From: Cyclospora cayetanensis
Lineage: Eukaryota > Apicomplexa > Conoidasida > Eucoccidiorida > Eimeriidae
DNA: 64,000 nucleotides
Reading direction: 5' to 3'
Assembly: GCF_002999335.1 (NCBI RefSeq)
Contig: NW_020312392.1
Coordinates: 1 to 64,000, forward strand
Below are positions 36,978 through 48,604 of this stretch, piece after piece. A model generated the notes under the pieces. It searched no databases. It saw only the letters and a program-made list of their open reading frames with translations, and was not told where the DNA came from. Both the position numbers and the translations under genes were made by a program. Numbering within the stretch: the first letter of the stretch is position 1; each line of letters starts with the position of its first letter.

Positions 36978-37273
36978 TTAAGCTGCGGTCTTCTTCTTCA
37001 TTGCAGCCGCCACCTGGGTGAGCTCCTCTCTCTTCGCCTTGCCCCTCTTATGAGTGCCTAGGCGCTTCTTTGCGAACTTGAGTGCCCTCTTGTTTGTGGC
37101 CGCGGTGCCGACCTTGATAAGATCAAGAATCCTCCTTTCATAAGGGGCGAAGCCGGCGACTTGACGAACGATCTCTCGAATGGCTTGAACACGAGTTGTC
37201 CTTTTTCCCTTTCTGCGGGAGGGACGCTCAGGTGTGGGCCGCTTTGTCACAAGGAAGCCCTTGTTCAAGCCGA
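36978..37273 (-). CDS. RPL36: 60S ribosomal protein eL36 (main exon)
   Basis: eL36 is a small, basic, eukaryote-specific protein of the large ribosomal subunit. The exon starts at 37273 after a CTCTCAG acceptor and encodes [20 protein letters not shown], then VREI-type residues and the family signature [16 protein letters not shown], followed by [20 protein letters not shown] and an Ala/Lys tail. About 97 residues are present, close to the full family length of around 100, so exon 1 should carry only the start codon and a few residues. Incoming phase is 1. I could not place exon 1 with confidence upstream (37274 to about 37800). Reading straight through the presumed intron from an in-frame ATG near 37355 would add an atypical Cys-rich N-terminus, so I reject that. 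Confidence 0.95.
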
Positions 37274-38589
37274 CTGAGAGCACAGGCGAAAAGCAAACAC
37301 GTACGCATGTAATCCGGTGGCGCGAAAACAAGGCAGGACACGAAATAGGCATTACAAAACGACCAGATGCCCGGGTAATCTGGAAGCAACAGCAGTGTGG
37401 CACATGGAAATCAACACTAGTCCAGCACACAACACACTACACAAGCAAACACACGTCGCAGAACTGCAGATCAAAGCCACGGTAGAAGCCCCTGGACGCA
37501 AGTCATGAGACAGCACAAACCTCAACGCTACGCGTGGGCGCTGAGCAGGGACAAACATGTGTTGCCTCTGCTCTCTAAACCTATGAACAAGCGCCTTGAA
37601 ACTAAGAGGAGCAATGCGCGGGGAAAATAGGAGGCATCGTTCCACGTAAAGACGGAACGTGGAGCACATAGACGGCGGTGGGGCCCTCACGGTCAGGGAA
37701 TGCATGTGTACACGCAAGTAGGGCGTAGCTCTGGCAACGGAAGAGCAATTCTACGCCAGGATGCGCGAAAACAGGAGCTACCCGCACTTTTCCATTGGAC
37801 AAAATACAAATAACCTCTTCTTTTACTTAGTGGGGTGTTCATTTTGCTGCTGGCTGAAGGAGTGGCGGGAACGCACCGCGGATGCCTGTGGAGGCCGACA
37901 TTTTCTCAGCCCTCAGATAAATGCGAGCACAGAAGGAGGGTTGGAAGAAGAGGAATGAACAGCAAGGGGCCGCAGGAAATGAACAGCAAAGCCGATACAC
38001 CAGTACATCAACCGCAGTTCAGGGGCTGGCTGCTGCTGGCGGTGCAATGCACTGGCAGCGGCGTGGCTCTTCTCCCCACACCCGACGACACAGGCTGCTC
38101 GGCAATGCCAAACCCCACAACGGTTCTTCACATTTGTGTGCTTTGCCTCTTTTTTTATGTTTGATTAGTGGAGTCGCATTCGCGCCTTTCTCTCAATTTA
38201 TTTAGCACCCTGTGGGAAGGCGTCCTTGTGGGGAGCCTTCGCTCTCGGTCCCCACATCTCCGCAAGCCTTAATGCCTTCCCGTCTTCCTGCACTAGGCCT
38301 TTGCTTCTAAAAGGAAACACGGCGACGTTTTCCTCCGCTGCTCGGACTAGTTTAGTGCCTCGGTGTTGCGAGGACTGCTCAGTGGCACCGATTGGTTTTC
38401 GAGCATCCGTAGGGTAGTACTGCAGTGCGCCTCTTCGCAAAAGCCTATGACGCTCTCTGAACATGTGAGACGCCAGATGGAACCTTTCTCTCCTTGCTCC
38501 TTTTGGCCTTGTGTTCTCCCGCGTCTTCATATACAATCCTCTGCATGTACTTGCAGATATTCGCACCTTGCTTTACGTTTGTTTGAGCA
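37274..38589. other. Divergent promoter region of eL36 and bystin genes
   Basis: This stretch separates minus-strand eL36 from plus-strand bystin and should hold the small first exon of eL36, both leaders and both promoters. No core element can be named. The two ribosome-related genes are thus head to head, about 1.3 kb apart. Confidence 0.5.
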
Positions 38590-40590
38590 ATGTGCGTTTC
38601 TTTGGGTATTGTTCTTAGGCCAAAGGCGGAGCGTCGGCGGCGCAAAGGCGCCCAGCGCCACAATCCTTTGTACGAGGACGTCCTTGATGCACAGGGTATA
38701 CCCTTGCCGGGAGGCGCTATAAAGGCCAGTCGTAACAGGAAAATCAAGGAGGCAGTGGAGGACGCGCAAACACTCGAGTCAGCTGCACGCAATGACGTCG
38801 AGGGGGAGACCATGCTGCCATCCCGGCTGGGCACGAAGCTGCTGAAGTTAGTAGAAGACCAGCAGGAAGCGTGAGTGTGTGTTTACTTGCTTCGAGATAT
38901 GACAGCAAGTTGTTCGGTTCCGTCGCTGAATGGTGTTCTGAACATGGATGGCGAATTCAAAGGAACATCTAAAGATTGTTGCCTACTTGTTTTTATGCAG
39001 CGAAGGAATAGGGGCACCATCTGAGGGAGAGGCGTCAATAGACGAGGAGGAGGCTGACGAGGACGGCTTCATTCTCCTGGATTGCGAGGAAGATGAAGAC
39101 GACCTTGCCTTCTACAAACAGCGGGCTGGGAGCACCTCCAAAAACACAGTGAACCTGGCGGATCTGGTCATGGAACAACTCAGGAAGCAGACGGATGCCC
39201 AGCCTGTGGAAGAGCCACCCGAGTCCACTTTATCCCCCAAGGTTGTCGAGGTGTATACGGCGATGGCTCCCTTTCTTGCACGGTACAAAAGCGGGAAAGT
39301 TCCGAAAGCGTTCAAGATCATTCCTCGGTTACATGCGTGGGAGGAAGTACTGGTGTTGACGAACCCGCCGTTGTGGTCGAAGCAGGCGACGAGGGAGGCC
39401 ACTCGGATCTTTTGCAGCAATTTGAGAGAACAAATGGCGCAGAGATTTTTGTGCACTGTCCTACTGCCCGCTGTCCGCGATGACATCGCGGCAAACAAGA
39501 AACTGAATTACCACCTGTATATGGCTCTGAAAAAAGCACTTTTCAAACCGGGTGCTTTTTTCAAAGGTATTTACCTGCCGCTTGCCCTTGATGTAAGCTT
39601 GCTGCCAGTACAGCTTTGCTGCATGTATGCGCCTGTTCTGACCCACCTAAGCCACAGAGTATGGGCCTTGTTCTTTTGTACTCGTGAAGTGGCTGGGCAA
39701 CAAATTCACTGTTCGCTTAGCCTAATGGCTGGCATGCAAGACGGTGTCAAGTGCCGCTTTCGTCTTTTTTTGTAGGGTTGTTCCATTCGAGAGGCAGTGA
39801 TCGTGGGAAGCGTTGTTTCCAAGGTGTCTATTCCGGTTCTTCACGGCGCTGCGGCATTGGTTCGTCTGGCGGCTGTGACACCTGAACAATGGATTCCTTC
39901 GGTCAGCCACATGATGACAGTGTTGATTGACAAGAAGTATTCTCTTCCGGTTCAGGTGAGTGCTCCTCCCTCTGCTTCCAAGTATCAATGTGGACAATGC
40001 TGTTTTGCTGCTCTGCAAGGCACACTCGGTTGCAGTCACTGCCGGTTGCTGCGGATCTTTTTTCACCTTGCGAAAACGTTGCAGCGTCTATCTGTGGCCG
40101 CTAGTGCTGTAATACACACCGCCACTTATTATCGCTGTGACAATTTTGTGAATGCCATCGTTGCTCATTCCGTGCGTGCGTCTGTTCCTCAGGCTATCGA
40201 TAGTTGCGTCACCCACTTCAGTAGATTTATTTCGAACGAAGTGAAAGTCACTGTCGCATGGCATAAATGCCTTCTTGTTTTGGTACAACGCTACAAAGGT
40301 GAGCATGACACTCTAGTGGACAATCTTAAACTATTGCGTGTGGCTTCTGCTGTAGCCGTAGATCGATTCCCCGTCTTCGTGTTGTGTCCGCGTCTGCAGT
40401 CAACCTCTCATCATCCCAAAGAGCGAAGCTCAAAGAAGTTTTGAAGATGTATTTTCATGCGAAAGTTGGACCGGAGATCCGCAGGGAGCTTGCGGCGCAG
40501 CAGCCTGCGCTTCTTCTCGAGCAGCAGCAGCGTGCACTGCTCGCACTTGCCGAAAATCAGAAAGATACGCAACGAATTGTTGTGGACTGA
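38590..40590 (+). CDS. BYSL: Bystin / Enp1, 18S rRNA processing factor (five exons, 449 aa)
   Basis: Bystin is needed in pre-40S particles for 18S rRNA maturation in the nucleolus and for their export. Exons 38590-38870, 39001-39592, 39776-39955, 40193-40298 and 40400-40590 agree in phase to a TGA. The N-terminal third is basic then acidic (DEEEADEDGFILL). The helical core shows MAPFLARYKSGKVPKAFKII, MALKKALFKPGAFFKGIYLP, REAVIVGSVVSKVSIPVLH, LIDKKYSLP, VAWHKCLLVLVQRYK and VGPEIRRELAAQQP, all in the family's order. Length is near the human 437 aa. The ATG at 38590 gives a sensible length; alternatively the exon begins at 38619 after TTCTTAG, with a tiny upstream first exon. Exon 2 must end at 39592 (GAT/GTAAGC); an earlier GT at 39567 would break the frame of exon 3. 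Confidence 0.95.
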
Positions 40591-43500
40591 CTTTATTTCC
40601 GGCTTTTTAGTTTGAAGTATTGTGCAGTGTAGGTCTGGAGTCTAGATATCGCTTCCCTTGGTCCTTTTTTAATACTATAATTCATGGTGGTTCACAGTCT
40701 GTGACTAGTGGAAACCATACTCTGCAGAAGCATTTGCACCGCCAATACGGCGCCACAATAGCGCGAGCAGATAGACGAAGTAGGTAGGAAACTGACAGTG
40801 AGGCACCTGTTTAGTCTGTGAATAAGTTGCATCCTATGAATGGCTTCCTGATGATTGACAATCTCTGACAGGCGGAAAGATATTCTGTCGACGCCTTTGT
40901 CGCCCCAGTCTGAAAGCCAGCGAATTTTGTTGTGGTGTCGTGCCAATGCACGCAGCTGTGGGTTTCTTTTACGTGTATCCTACCGAATAACGATTATCAG
41001 CCAACTTTTAAGTTGTTCTTCGCAAGAGACTCAGTCCATGCGCTTGACTATTGTAGCGCATCGACCCTTTCATCTTGCAATATGGTATACGACAGCATTT
41101 TCGCGGCGCGGGTCCTGGATCATGTAATCCCCGTGGGCTATCGCCGATATATGCGGTTAAACTGATACATTTTTCAAAGCGCCAAACTGATGACCGCTCA
41201 ACGCTTGGCTTCCGAAAGCACTGCTTGTGGAAACTAGCTTCTACCAGTTATCCCTGTCTGAATGGCTTTGAACAGCGTGTGTATCGTATTTTGCTCATTC
41301 CATCCACATTCAAGCAGTTTATCAGCGCGTCTCGGGGCTCTCTTCCCGAGCTGCGTTAAACTAGCTGCTTATACTGCGAACGTGCGGCGGTGTACTGCCT
41401 GCGGCAAGCAGCACAGCAGTTTGTCGCTTTTCGCTTCGGACGTTAAATTTTAGTGCATGCGGTAGTATGCGTCGCAGTGCCCCTCTAACTAGGTCGCCCT
41501 GTTCATGTGTGTTCTATTCAGCAAGTCAGTGGCTTGTATGCTTGAGTGGAGAACCCCCTTCCTGATGGATTGTTAGTTCACTGAATCTCATTGAGGAGCA
41601 ATCGTCAAATCACCATCTTTCGACTGAAAAGGGGAGTTTTGCGTTGTTTTGTGTGAGTGAAGGATTGGCGTTTCGAGTTTCCGTCTGCAGCTAACGTACT
41701 ACCGTGTACCAGCCTGGACCATCTCGTTGATTGTCTATTCTAGTGCGCGGATTACATGTGCCTGCTATAGAGCTAATGATCCAACTCCATCTCGCTATTC
41801 TCAGTTTGCTGGACAGTGCTAGCGTGAGAACGCATGATGGGGTGCATTCTTTTCTTCGAAGAGTTTCTTTGATTCCTTCTCAGTTTTAGTGCGTTCTGCA
41901 GGTCAACCGTGATGATTAAAACCTGGCAAGCATATGTCGGAACGTAGATGACGTCATTAGAAATGTCTGACGCCTGCAGCGGATTTGATGTACATGGGGT
42001 CTGCATTTTTGTGTGCTCATCCACGTTGTCTGTTGGCGTGCTGCTCTTGTGGGTCTCTGCGCACAACCTGTTTGAATCCGTCTGGATGAAACATGACCGC
42101 AAGCCAGTTCTGCTTCTGCAGCTACTAGCGTTGATGAGAGCTGGTCTATTTTTTTGTCTGATGTATATTTCGGGTGTTTGTTTTGACAAGGTGCTCTGCG
42201 GTTATGTGCGGTTTGGTTATGTGTTGATGTGCACTCCCAATCTTGTTGATTACAGCATGCCTAGTTGGAGTTCTGGCGGATGAGCAACTCGCTGTATGGG
42301 AATCTCTCTGATTTCCGTGAAGAGCAAATTGCGAACGCATCCCTTATCGCACTGAAAGAATTCCGTTGATCTATTTTTGCTTCTACTGACTGGCGTCTCC
42401 GAGGATGACATTATAATCCATGTCCAATGATTATCACTTGATTATTTGCATTGCTGAAGCCGAGGAACGCCTTGTTTATTTTGTTCTTTGTGTTTATCAC
42501 TGGGGGGAAAGCAGGGTATCTGCGTGGCTGGGCCAGTTGTGTATCGCACAGTTTGATACTCTAGCCGCGTTAAAACAGCTGCTAAGATTCATTTAGGTAT
42601 GTGGTGTTCGCGAACAGCTTGAACCGTCTTTGTTGCTGTGAGGCTGGACCCAATTCACCCTACATCTTCCTTACATTCATTCTTCATTGCCGACCATAGG
42701 GATGACACATTTTTGTTCCTCTCTCTGAAAAAATCCTTGAGGATTTACTGTCGCAACTCCTGACACCGGTTGGCCTTTGTGCTACCGCCCTGATTTCTAC
42801 GTGTTTTGGTATGCGCGTGGTTGCGTTGCACTTTTGGTGATAAGTGTGATGTTCCTCTCTTTGAACAGCTTGAGGATTTATTGTTACAATTCTTCAAGGA
42901 GGGCGCAGCGCCTTTTGCTGTCATGCTCCCATCAAGTACTGGCGTAAAGGGCGAGGACTTCGTTTTCTACGGTATACAGGCGTCACTTGGAATTAAGCTT
43001 TGTCTTGGTGAGCGCCTATTGCCGAGAAACCTTTTTATCTCTCGGACATTTTACGACTTTAACTATCATTATAATTCATGCGACTTTGGAGTTGCTAACG
43101 GGGTATAGTGTCATGGGTTACCTGCACCGGCCTGTCTGCATTAATAATACTCCTTGATCCTAGAAGATATTTTGCCTAGTCATGCTCGTTGAGTGTTTAG
43201 GGTGATACGCACGTAGCAGGCTTTGCGTTGCTAAAGCATAGGTATAGGTCGTCGAGCGTGCATCCAAATGGATTGGCATGCTGTATTTTCTTGAGGCAAC
43301 TTCTTGTGCGTATCAGCAATGTAACGCCAATACGAAACGGGCTTTCGGAAAATCTGTACGCGGTAGCGAATAAAAGCTTGGCGGAGGTGTCAGCCTCTGT
43401 GTGCAAGTAAATTGATTCTAATGGCGATATGCCTGCATATGTCCATGCACTCAACACCGATTGTTCCTTGTGGGAGAAGCCCATTATCTAAATCATACTT

Positions 43501-43671
43501 ACTCAGTAAAATTACGATGTAGAACCTGGTGTAGCTTCCAAAGTCTTGAGGCAAGGATGGTAAGCTGCAGTGCAGTGGGGTACGCACCAAGTACCGTGAA
43601 GCAGCAAGAGGGGCAGTCCTATGGAGAGTACACTCCACGAGGCGGTTTAGGTTTCCGCCATCGAGATACAT
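40591..43671. other. Intergenic with one diverged local duplication
   Basis: No supportable gene. A short open segment at about 42850-43015 (LFEQLEDLLLQFFKEGAAPF in one frame) looks mildly coding-like but has no partner exons that I can defend. Part of it matches a segment 136 bp upstream. Confidence 0.45.
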
Positions 43672-44546
43672 CTACTCTGTTGGCGAGGACGAACCCGAGT
43701 TCTTGTTTCCAACGCTAGTTGGGAGCTTTGTGCTCCCGCCCAGTTTTTGTCGTGTAGTGACGCGTGGCATTTTGGGAATAAACCGAGAGAAAACAGAGCT
43801 TGGTGAGGATGACGATGCGGGTTGTGCCTCTAGTTCCTTTTGTTCGGCGCCCGTGGCACGTTCAAGAGCGTCCGCTTCTGCTTTTTCCTGCTCAAGTATG
43901 CGGTGGTACTCCGATTCAATTGGACGAAGTTCCTTCCTGCGAGGAACACTCAGGAACATACGAGGCTGCGGAGGTCCAACGCAGCTAAAAAGCAAACGGA
44001 CGCGTGGTGAATAGTAGTCAAAGGGCCATGGGGAAAGCCAGTTGAGTCCATGCACAATCATTAGCATATATTGAGCATATTCCTATGTTTTAATGTTCCT
44101 GCTTCCACGAATAAGTCGGAAGAGCTTCGAGGATGTGCGTGAACGTGTGAGTATGTACCAATGCATCCGCTTGGATACAAATTCATACACAAACTAATGC
44201 AACTTCAAGCCTGACATCTCACTATATTAGCTAAGCGGAGATGCGCAAACAAGCTCTTTTTCACCTACAAGATGCTCTGTAGGGTTGCTTCAGCCCCTGC
44301 GCACAATTCCTCCATATTAACAGCATGAGCAGTGGCCTGCGGGACATAATCAATTGAAAAAGCTTAATGAGCCTCCCCATTTAAGCAGGTGGCGTATATT
44401 ACGTTGATTGCGAAGCGAATACGAAGAGTGATAGGGCGCACAAATGCAGTGAGATCCGCTGCTAGCGCGAAAGGGTCGTCCTCGTTTCCACTCTGTTGTG
44501 GGCTGAGAGTATCCCGAGGGCTCTCCACTGGACTCCCCGTCTCCAT
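43672..44546 (-). CDS. Small unknown protein (two exons, 145 aa)
   Basis: Exon 1 44546-44403 and exon 2 43965-43672 are joined in phase 0. Exon 1 opens METGSPVESPRDTLSPQQSG, then DDPFALAADLTAFVRPITLR with a short hydrophobic helix. Exon 2 opens PRMFLSVPRRKELRPIESEY, continues in a charged helix (ILEQEKAEADALERATGAEQ), and ends in a Ser/Pro-rich basic tail finishing with SSSPTE. The donor (AAC/GTAATA) and acceptor (CTCCGCAG) are good, and both exons have coding-like composition. I do not recognise the family. The compact N-terminal half with a disordered C-terminus would fit a small subunit or adaptor, but that is a guess. Confidence 0.5.
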
Positions 44547-45497
44547 AATTCCCCTCGTTTACAGAGTCCAAAGACTGCTTTATAGAGCTTTGCTGGGTTC
44601 CATGACAGCGTGATTTCCAGAGCTGAAGCATGGAGCACATACGTAAGATACAGCTATTCTTTCCATGTGTCGCCAGAAGGGAGTCGGATCTGGTCTCGTT
44701 TGCATCATTCTGAACGCACAAGGTGCCTACGCATCGACTCACGAACGCATAAAGCGTTCTGCTGGCGCTTATGCTGTGAGGCTTTGCATTGACCTGGTCG
44801 TACAGCCGAACTGAAACAAGCGTCTCACATCGTTAAAAGTATAATTCTAGTAAAACAACTCATGCTGTTTGTGTTGGATGACGAAGCTAAGAGCGTTCTT
44901 CTTCAGATGCTTTTGTTTCTCAGGCTTGTCACCCAAGCCACCGATACTGTTGCACTACTGTAGTGTTACGGGGGCATTGAGCTGCTGGCAGCAAACCTTC
45001 CGGTATGCACGAACAGTAACGTTTGTTCACCCCACTGTCTCTTTTCACTTTGTTCTGGTCTCCTCTGAAGTGTTATTCTTTTCATTTGAGCTTGGTCGAT
45101 GCCGTTTATCTCAAGCAGCTGGCAGTCGATTGCGTGGGCCTGCGGTTCGCGTGCAAGGCTATTCTCTTTCTCTCAGTCCCTTTCTCCTTGTTTCCTTTTT
45201 ATTCACCATTTATCAAGCATTTACCAAGCAGCATTAACTTTTCTTACTCCTTACTTGCCTAGGCTGGAGCCTGACGGAGAGAAGGGCACGACACAGCGAA
45301 TACCAGCAAAAACAGTGCCATTCTACGGGTCATTATTCCTTCGCTAGGAAGGTCCTGAAAGAGCTCCTTGCACCTTTGAATCTTCTCACGATTTTACCTT
45401 TAATTAGAGAGGTTCATGGCCGTATTATATCCGCCAATGCGCCCTTCGTATCCGTAGCCTTCTACATTTCCTCTGAGTCAACCGAGGGATCGACACG
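44547..45497. other. Divergent intergenic stretch
   Basis: Lies between the start of the minus-strand 145-aa gene and the start of the plus-strand secreted-protein gene. Frames at 44869-45262 are Phe/Ser/Leu-rich with no support. Confidence 0.45.
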
Positions 45498-45975
45498 ATG
45501 ACGGCTCTCCACTACCTGTTGACAGTGGGGTTTTGTTATCTTTTTTGCCCCCCATCTTTCGGTGAGACACGGAAGTAGCATCTCCGCCACTACCCTATGA
45601 TACTCCTCATACCATAAACTACAATCGTATCTTGCTGCAGATTGGTGCTTGCCCTCGTGCCTATGCTTTTGCTTTTTGTGTCTATTATCAGCCTTAGCTC
45701 ATCAGTCAAAAGTTGGTGAGGACATTCTTACAGGCGGAGTCAGTGAGCCGCTTTCCTCCAGCTCCAATCCTCTCCTTGCTCACATTCACATTAGGGGAGG
45801 GTCAAGTGGTTCATTGAATACTATCGAGTCACGTACTCAGCATTCATCGCACGTTCCCAGTCAACAGGCTTACCAAGAGAACTTACGATCTCTAGCTGAA
45901 AAGAACAACAAAGTGGAAGGCTTCTCCGCGCTCCAGGTAAACGAAAAACCGAAGCTGAGGCTGCAGTCAACATGA
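45498..45975 (+). CDS. Small predicted secreted protein (two exons, 132 aa)
   Basis: Exon 1 (45498-45561) opens MTALHYLLTVGFCYLFCPPS, which looks like a signal peptide, and stops at a G/GTGAGA donor in phase 1. Exon 2 (45641-45975) follows a TTGCTGCAG acceptor, and the joined codon is Asp. It adds a second Cys/Leu-rich hydrophobic stretch (SCLCFCFLCLLSALAHQ), then a hydrophilic Ser/Gln/Asn-rich tail ending KPKLRLQST. Signal peptide plus low-complexity tail resembles secreted coccidian proteins, but nothing in it names a family. A GTAAAC donor at 45937 could instead lead to a further exon. The intron is short (79 bp). Confidence 0.45.
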
Positions 45976-48604
45976 GCTCCAGAGTGAAGGGCTTCACCAA
46001 AAGTAGTAGCAGACTCAGAAATTGCATAACCAGGTATGTAACGCTTTTGCCTGGATTTGTGTCTGGTGAGTTTGCTGTTCCACTGTGCAGACATCGGGCG
46101 AGTCTGATGAATGCTCGTGCACATTTGCAGTGAGTCAACAACAGCTTTGTGCATTTGCGAGCATTTAATCTTTTGCATTTTTTCATGAACAGCGGGGCGC
46201 TATGTTTGTTTCTCTTACTATCACTCTGCGTAAGTGCATTTGCGCATCCGTCAATTTCATCCTGTCATTTTCTGCTTTAGCGTTTGTCTACGTGCGTTTC
46301 TTTCGCACTCTACCTTGATTCCGTCTTCTTGTGTACACTGTGCCTCCACTCTTTGTAGCTGTGGGTGGCACGCTTGCCTTTGTTAAACTTGATCCACCCA
46401 CTTGTCCCATTGTGGTTTCTAATGCTCATTCCCTCTTACCAGTATCTCCATTTTCCAGTCGTACCATTAGCAACTCTCTCGTGCTCGAAGAGTACTTTGC
46501 TTGCAGGGGTTGTGCCTCTACAAGGGCGCCTGCTTGTGGATTGCCGCTTCCCTCTCTCTAGGAGTGCTTGTGGCTATATTCCTCATGGCCTGGGCTCTTC
46601 AGTGGATGGTAGCAATTCCTGCAGAGTACGCAAATGTATTTGCGTTCGTGCGCCCCCCATTTCAGTAGGCAGTCCAGTTTCTGTGGTAGCTTGTAGTAGT
46701 CAGCTCACGCACTTTGGTGTACGGCCACTTTAGACCTCGTGTTGTTGTTTTTTGTTTTGTGTCTAATTTTTCTACAGATGGGTACTGGGAAAAAAACAAT
46801 TACGTGAAGCCTTGTCAAAAGCAAAGACCTCAGATCCGTCACCTGCTGATTCGGCCCCCCTTCTGGGGGACAGCTGAAATTGCAGTTTGCTGCGAAGAAC
46901 CTCAAAAGACGAATACGCAAAACATTATAGTTACAGCTTTCTTCTCCCTGGATAAGAGGGTAACGGATTTAAACGGCAGTGGTTCATCTAGCCAGCAGCA
47001 TAGCAGCAGCTGCCTGCGGCGGAAAAGCTGACTGCTTATAGTGGTGGAATTCTAGTAAGCCGACTTTCACGAAGGAATAGGGCACGGGCATAGTAATGTT
47101 ACATAAAGCACTTTACTGGAAGATGTATCATTGTGTATGCTTAGATCTGCAATTATTAGTACAATATATACCAAATATATGCGAGCCCCCAAAGATGTTC
47201 ATTGTTTTCCACCAGTGGGTTTGTGTAGCTATATACGCATATATGAGCGTTAAAATGCTATTTATTTCCGCTTGGGCCCGATACATATATATGCATATAT
47301 GCTTGTACACATACGTTCTTGCATTAGCGAAATGCTGTGGCATCTGCCCAATATTCTGTTGCACAAAGAAAGGAAAATGTCGGGTGAACGGTATTTCAAC
47401 GCTTTCAGCGAGGCTCCACTCTAGGAGCTACTTGCTATTTGAACATATGGGGAAAACAGGGAGTTGAAAAGAAGACCTTGGGTAGCTCTACGTAGGCGGA
47501 ACGATATTGCGGGCACAGCCATCCTGTAAGCAGAGCCGTACCGCGTAGTATTGCAACATCATCGCGAATCATTCTACTTAGTAATTCCTGTGCTCAGTGC
47601 GCGTAATGAAACTTCTGCTGGATTAATATAGCTGCAGAGTGCAAGTGGAGTGTTAAATCGACATGATGCTCTGCTTAACCACCCCGTAGAGACCCTTTTC
47701 ACCTGTAAGGACCCACCAGGGACCCATTTGAGGCCTTTCTGGTTGTGCTGCAACAGCACGTTATCACGCCACTCCAAACTACAAGCAATGACTACATCTT
47801 TTATCCAGTCCTCGGTTGTAACGAAGTGCCGAGACGACTTAGTGCCTACTACGGCCAACCCAAGAAACTTCTTTTCCGCTTTACTTATCCACCCTGCGCC
47901 TTTCATCACGGCAGCACAACTAAATGCAGTGCGTTCTCAAATGTTTACCAAGACCCAAACTTGTAATACTGGCGAGAAGGTATCCATGCGTCAACACATT
48001 TTTGCATGCATACACATGCAGAAAACCAAAATCGTTGAGTAGTTACATATACACATTATACGTATGATACACCTATGGGTGTATTTATATATGTATACAA
48101 TACCGATTTAAAATGCGTAGATGGTGGACCGTGACCCCACAGCACGGCTGCACAAGCGACTTTGCTGCAAGTCCCTAGCGAGACTTCATGCATCATTGTT
48201 CAATCCACCTGCGGTATTCCTCAAACAGCCAGCGAATTGACACAACCCTATATTGGTTATGGCCCACAACATGGCGCCAATGAGCTGACTGCGCAGCCGC
48301 CTGTTCGGTTCTGTAGGACACCCCTATGCGAACCCGCGACGCAAGCCTATAGAATACACGTCAAACACGGGTTTCGCTTTGCATTAACATCCACACGCCA
48401 GATAGCCAGGATAGAGCGTAGATTCTTCAGCGTACTGTGACTGGAAAAGTCAATCACCGCCACTTGGGGGTTGGCTAGGAGTTATTGTTTGTCCCCGTCA
48501 CCAACGCAAGTGCATGTGCTTCCACAGCTGAAAGCCTTTGCCCGGTATGACGCTGCGTGAGAGCTGCTAGGCGTGCTTCGCATGGGACTCAATGTACACA
48601 TTCA
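45976..48604. other. Intergenic, no gene seen
   Basis: AT-rich in places, with TATATATGCATATATG-like stretches near 47160-47310 and 48040-48110. No frame has recognisable content. Confidence 0.5.

Noticed and set aside
37274..37430. Longer eL36 N-terminus by reading through the upstream sequence
   Set aside because: The added residues are Cys-rich and unlike any eL36, and a good CTCTCAG acceptor sits at 37274. A short separate first exon is more likely.
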